Made by a program: the position numbers and the translations under genes. The notes below the pieces were generated by a model, which saw nothing but the letters and a program-made list of their open reading frames with translations, did not search any database and was not told the DNA's origin. A stretch of DNA of 64,000 bases from Alkaliphilus sp. B6464 (GTDB lineage Bacteria > Bacillota > Clostridia > Peptostreptococcales > Natronincolaceae): contig NZ_CP058557.1 of the NCBI RefSeq assembly GCF_018141165.1, positions 186,001 through 250,000 of the forward strand, in the 5' to 3' direction. This document shows, one piece after another, positions 62,298-64,000 of the stretch (position 1 is its first letter; the number at the start of each line of letters is the position of its first letter).

Positions 62298-62543
62298 CTA
62301 AAACCATTGTGGGTTTTCTTCAATAAAGGTTAAACATTGCTCCAGATCATCTTCTTTCAAGTTATACCATTGTGGTTCATAAGGTGATAAAACATCTACT
62401 ACTGAATTCGTTCCTATTATACAAAAATGCTCTAAATTTTCTCCCTCAACTCCACAATTATCTTTTTTAATAAAATCTACGTATTTAGAATCTTTGATTT
62501 TAAAGAATATCAATCTGTTATCATTACCATATACATAGAACAT
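62298..62543 (-). CDS. Small hypothetical protein
   Basis: An 81-residue acidic protein reads FYVYGNDNRLIFFKIKDSKYVDFIKKDNC, then LEHFCIIGTNSVVDVLSPYEPQWYNLKEDDLEQC and ends in NPQWF. I recognise no family. The start has no good ribosome-binding site, and an in-frame stop lies two codons upstream, so the gene may be a fragment or poorly expressed. It lies among other small unknown proteins with similar context. Confidence 0.45.
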   Translation of the reverse strand: MFYVYGNDNRLIFFKIKDSKYVDFIKKDNCGVEGENLEHFCIIGTNSVVDVLSPYEPQWYNLKEDDLEQCLTFIEENPQWF

Positions 62544-62660
62544 AAATCAGTATACTTAGCTGGATACCATCTCTATAAATTATAATTCTCATTGAATTTC
62601 GTATACATTTTAACAACTCCTACTAATTATATCTTATCTTTATTGCTTTATTCCTTGGTT

Positions 62661-63401
62661 TTACAATTTCCAATCACTATATATACTCCATTTTTTATTT
62701 CGATTATTGTATTCTAGAACAGCCTCGGTATTCGTAAAATGCTCTTTTCTTTTAAATACTTCAAATATTTTGTCGTAATTATAGTTTCTTCCAAGTTCAT
62801 AAATTCTTACTCCAGTTCTATGATTCCAAAAATAAGTATTTTCAAAGTCAAATAAGATTCCATTTTCTGAATTAATAAAGATATAGTCAATTATTTCATC
62901 AGGTATAGGTTCTATGTGCCTTTTTCTTCCCTTAAGTGCTTTTAAAATTTTACCATGAACCACATTCTTATAGCTTTGAATATTTTTTATAAATATCTTA
63001 GTCCAATAATCATCGTCATGAGCCATATATAAATAATCATTGCTCATCCAGTTTATATGTGCATCATATAATGGCTCAAACTTGTGTTTTAAATATAATA
63101 ATTCTGCTAATTGAAGCTTAGTTATATTATCCAATGTGTTCATATTTTTATAGTCAATCCAGCAAAAATCACCGTAGCTATAAACGTTATCATCTATCAA
63201 ATCTTTCATATTTTCTTTATCTGCATAATCAAATTTAATATCACTATGATATTTCCCATCACCAAAGCATCCATTTAACAGTAGAATATTATCTGGTTTG
63301 TTCTCTATAAATTCCATAAATTCAGAAAACGTTGCGCCACACGAAAATATTTGATTGTTTTTAAAATCACTTACTACATAATAAAAATGTCTGCATCTCA
63401 T
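62661..63401 (-). CDS. Hypothetical protein, possible immunity-type protein
   Basis: This 246-residue soluble protein is Asp/Asn/Tyr/Phe-rich: MRCRHFYYVVSDFKNNQIFSC, then DNILLLNGCFGDGKYHSDI, YLYMAHDDDYWTKIF and a C-terminal IDYIFINSENGILFDFENTYFW. Composition and isolated position resemble immunity or toxin-associated proteins, but no family is recognised. GGAGGT lies six bases before the ATG, giving good support for expression. It follows the YcxB-like gene by about 15 bases. Confidence 0.65.
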   Translation of the reverse strand: MRCRHFYYVVSDFKNNQIFSCGATFSEFMEFIENKPDNILLLNGCFGDGKYHSDIKFDYADKENMKDLIDDNVYSYGDFCWIDYKNMNTLDNITKLQLAELLYLKHKFEPLYDAHINWMSNDYLYMAHDDDYWTKIFIKNIQSYKNVVHGKILKALKGRKRHIEPIPDEIIDYIFINSENGILFDFENTYFWNHRTGVRIYELGRNYNYDKIFEVFKRKEHFTNTEAVLEYNNRNKKWSIYSDWKL

Positions 63402-63415
63402 CTAATTACCTCCAG

Positions 63416-63766
63416 TTAATTGCAATAATAAGTTTTCTTAAATCTGTTTTCAAACTTTGGTATAATGAAGCTTTTAAATTTCTCTATATCTTTAACATCC
63501 TTTTTGCGAACTAATGAGGCTTGATTAACGTTTAAGTAAAAGATAAAATAATCTTTGCTTTCTAAGAGCTGAAAAAACTGCTCGTATCTCAACTCCCCTT
63601 TTGAATTAAGTGATTCATTCCCAAAAACAACTTTATCATCATAGAATTCCAATACAGCTACACTTCCAAAGGTACCTGTTTTATCTGTAGATACTCGTTG
63701 TTTATTTTTTCTTTCTACCCTAAAGTAAATTACAATAATTATTAAAATGAACATTATAGCCCACAT
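63416..63766 (-). CDS. YcxB-like small membrane protein (possibly N-terminally truncated)
   Basis: This 116-residue protein has one hydrophobic helix (MFILIIIVIYF) and a C-terminal domain VAVLEFYDDKVVFGNESLNSKGELRYEQFFQLLESKDYFIFYLNVNQASLVRKKD, which has the pattern of YcxB-like domains (sheet followed by tolerance of Lys-Lys-Asp). Typical family members have two helices and about 160 residues. No ribosome-binding site is visible before the ATG, so the true start or a missing first helix is in doubt. It is adjacent to and probably co-transcribed with the next gene. Confidence 0.55.
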   Translation of the reverse strand: MWAIMFILIIIVIYFRVERKNKQRVSTDKTGTFGSVAVLEFYDDKVVFGNESLNSKGELRYEQFFQLLESKDYFIFYLNVNQASLVRKKDVKDIEKFKSFIIPKFENRFKKTYYCN

Positions 63767-64000
63767 TATAATAATAGTTTGTTTTCATATTTAGTTCAAA
63801 AACTGGACATTAGTCAAATCTAGCATCACCAATATAGATTGCTCTAATCTTTTTCATCTAATATCATCTCCTTTTAGGACTCGCTTTTAACTTATATATA
63901 TTATATAATCTCTCTATCAACCCATCAAGCTATTACTCCATCTATCTCCTTAACTTCTCTGATTTCGACCCAAATTTTACCCGCAAACAACTATATGTTA
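63767..64000. other. Right window edge, no gene recognised
   Basis: The last 234 bases are AT-rich and show no supported coding region, RNA gene or hairpin. Confidence 0.4.

Noticed and set aside
1-64000. CRISPR array or complete insertion sequence
   Set aside because: No regularly spaced direct repeats, no transposase and no terminal inverted repeats with target duplications were found.

Overview
The window is AT-rich DNA from a low-GC, spore-forming Firmicute, most likely an anaerobic clostridium (Tissierellales/Peptostreptococcales-like; this placement is inference). Supporting signs are strong AGGAGG ribosome-binding sites, a YtaF-type sporulation membrane protein, an LCP cell-wall ligase, a lysine riboswitch, a thioredoxin reductase of the kind that lacks the NADPH motifs, and a probable selenoprotein.

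Layout. 1-7,209 (+): the end of a nucleotide-sugar dehydrogenase, two paralogous MurG-like GT-B glycosyltransferases separated by an NhaC-type antiporter with a structured leader, a QueC-like PP-loop ATPase and an NCS2-like permease. 7,304-9,563 (-): thioredoxin reductase and thioredoxin, the latter behind a CsoR/CstR-like operator, and a ZIP metal transporter. 9,990-14,750 (+): a MacAB-type efflux operon with its own OmpR-type regulator and histidine kinase. 14,806-22,709: a decayed psuG, a SAM methyltransferase, a small MerT-like membrane protein with an in-frame TGA and a SECIS-like hairpin, a uracil permease, an SprT-like metallopeptidase, an alcohol dehydrogenase remnant, ThpR, an ECF sigma/DUF4179 pair and a 1-Cys Bcp peroxiredoxin. 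22,854-30,325 (-): an ECF sigma factor, a membrane protein and two ABC-2 exporter sets. 30,669-34,163 (+): a lysine riboswitch in front of an APC permease and a YtcJ-like amidohydrolase. 34,356-35,371 (-): a third ECF sigma with a zinc-finger anti-sigma. 35,909-41,947: a D-glycero-D-manno-heptose cluster (gmhA, hddA, gmhB, galE-like, two GT-A transferases and a convergent sugar nucleotidyltransferase), flanked by two related non-coding repeats. 42,308-46,416: an LCP ligase, YtaF, a cupin and a P1-family peptidase. 46,700-53,734: an rlmCD remnant, then a TetR-family repressor facing a perfect palindromic operator, an RND-superfamily exporter and a GLUG/coiled-coil surface protein. 54,060-59,362 (-): a MoxR-type AAA+ ATPase, a beta-propeller-like protein and a VWA protein. 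59,503-62,170 (-): oleate hydratase and a TetR regulator. 62,298-63,766 (-): small unrecognised proteins.

Themes. Much of the window serves the cell envelope: nucleotide-sugar and heptose glycan synthesis, LCP attachment, several exporters, and three ECF sigma systems. A second theme is thiol, selenol and metal handling: the thioredoxin pair, the ZIP transporter, the Bcp peroxiredoxin and the Cys-Sec MerT-like protein. The two systems most worth follow-up are the candidate MerT-like selenoprotein at 15,983-16,282 and the MoxR/propeller/VWA operon at 54,060-59,362.
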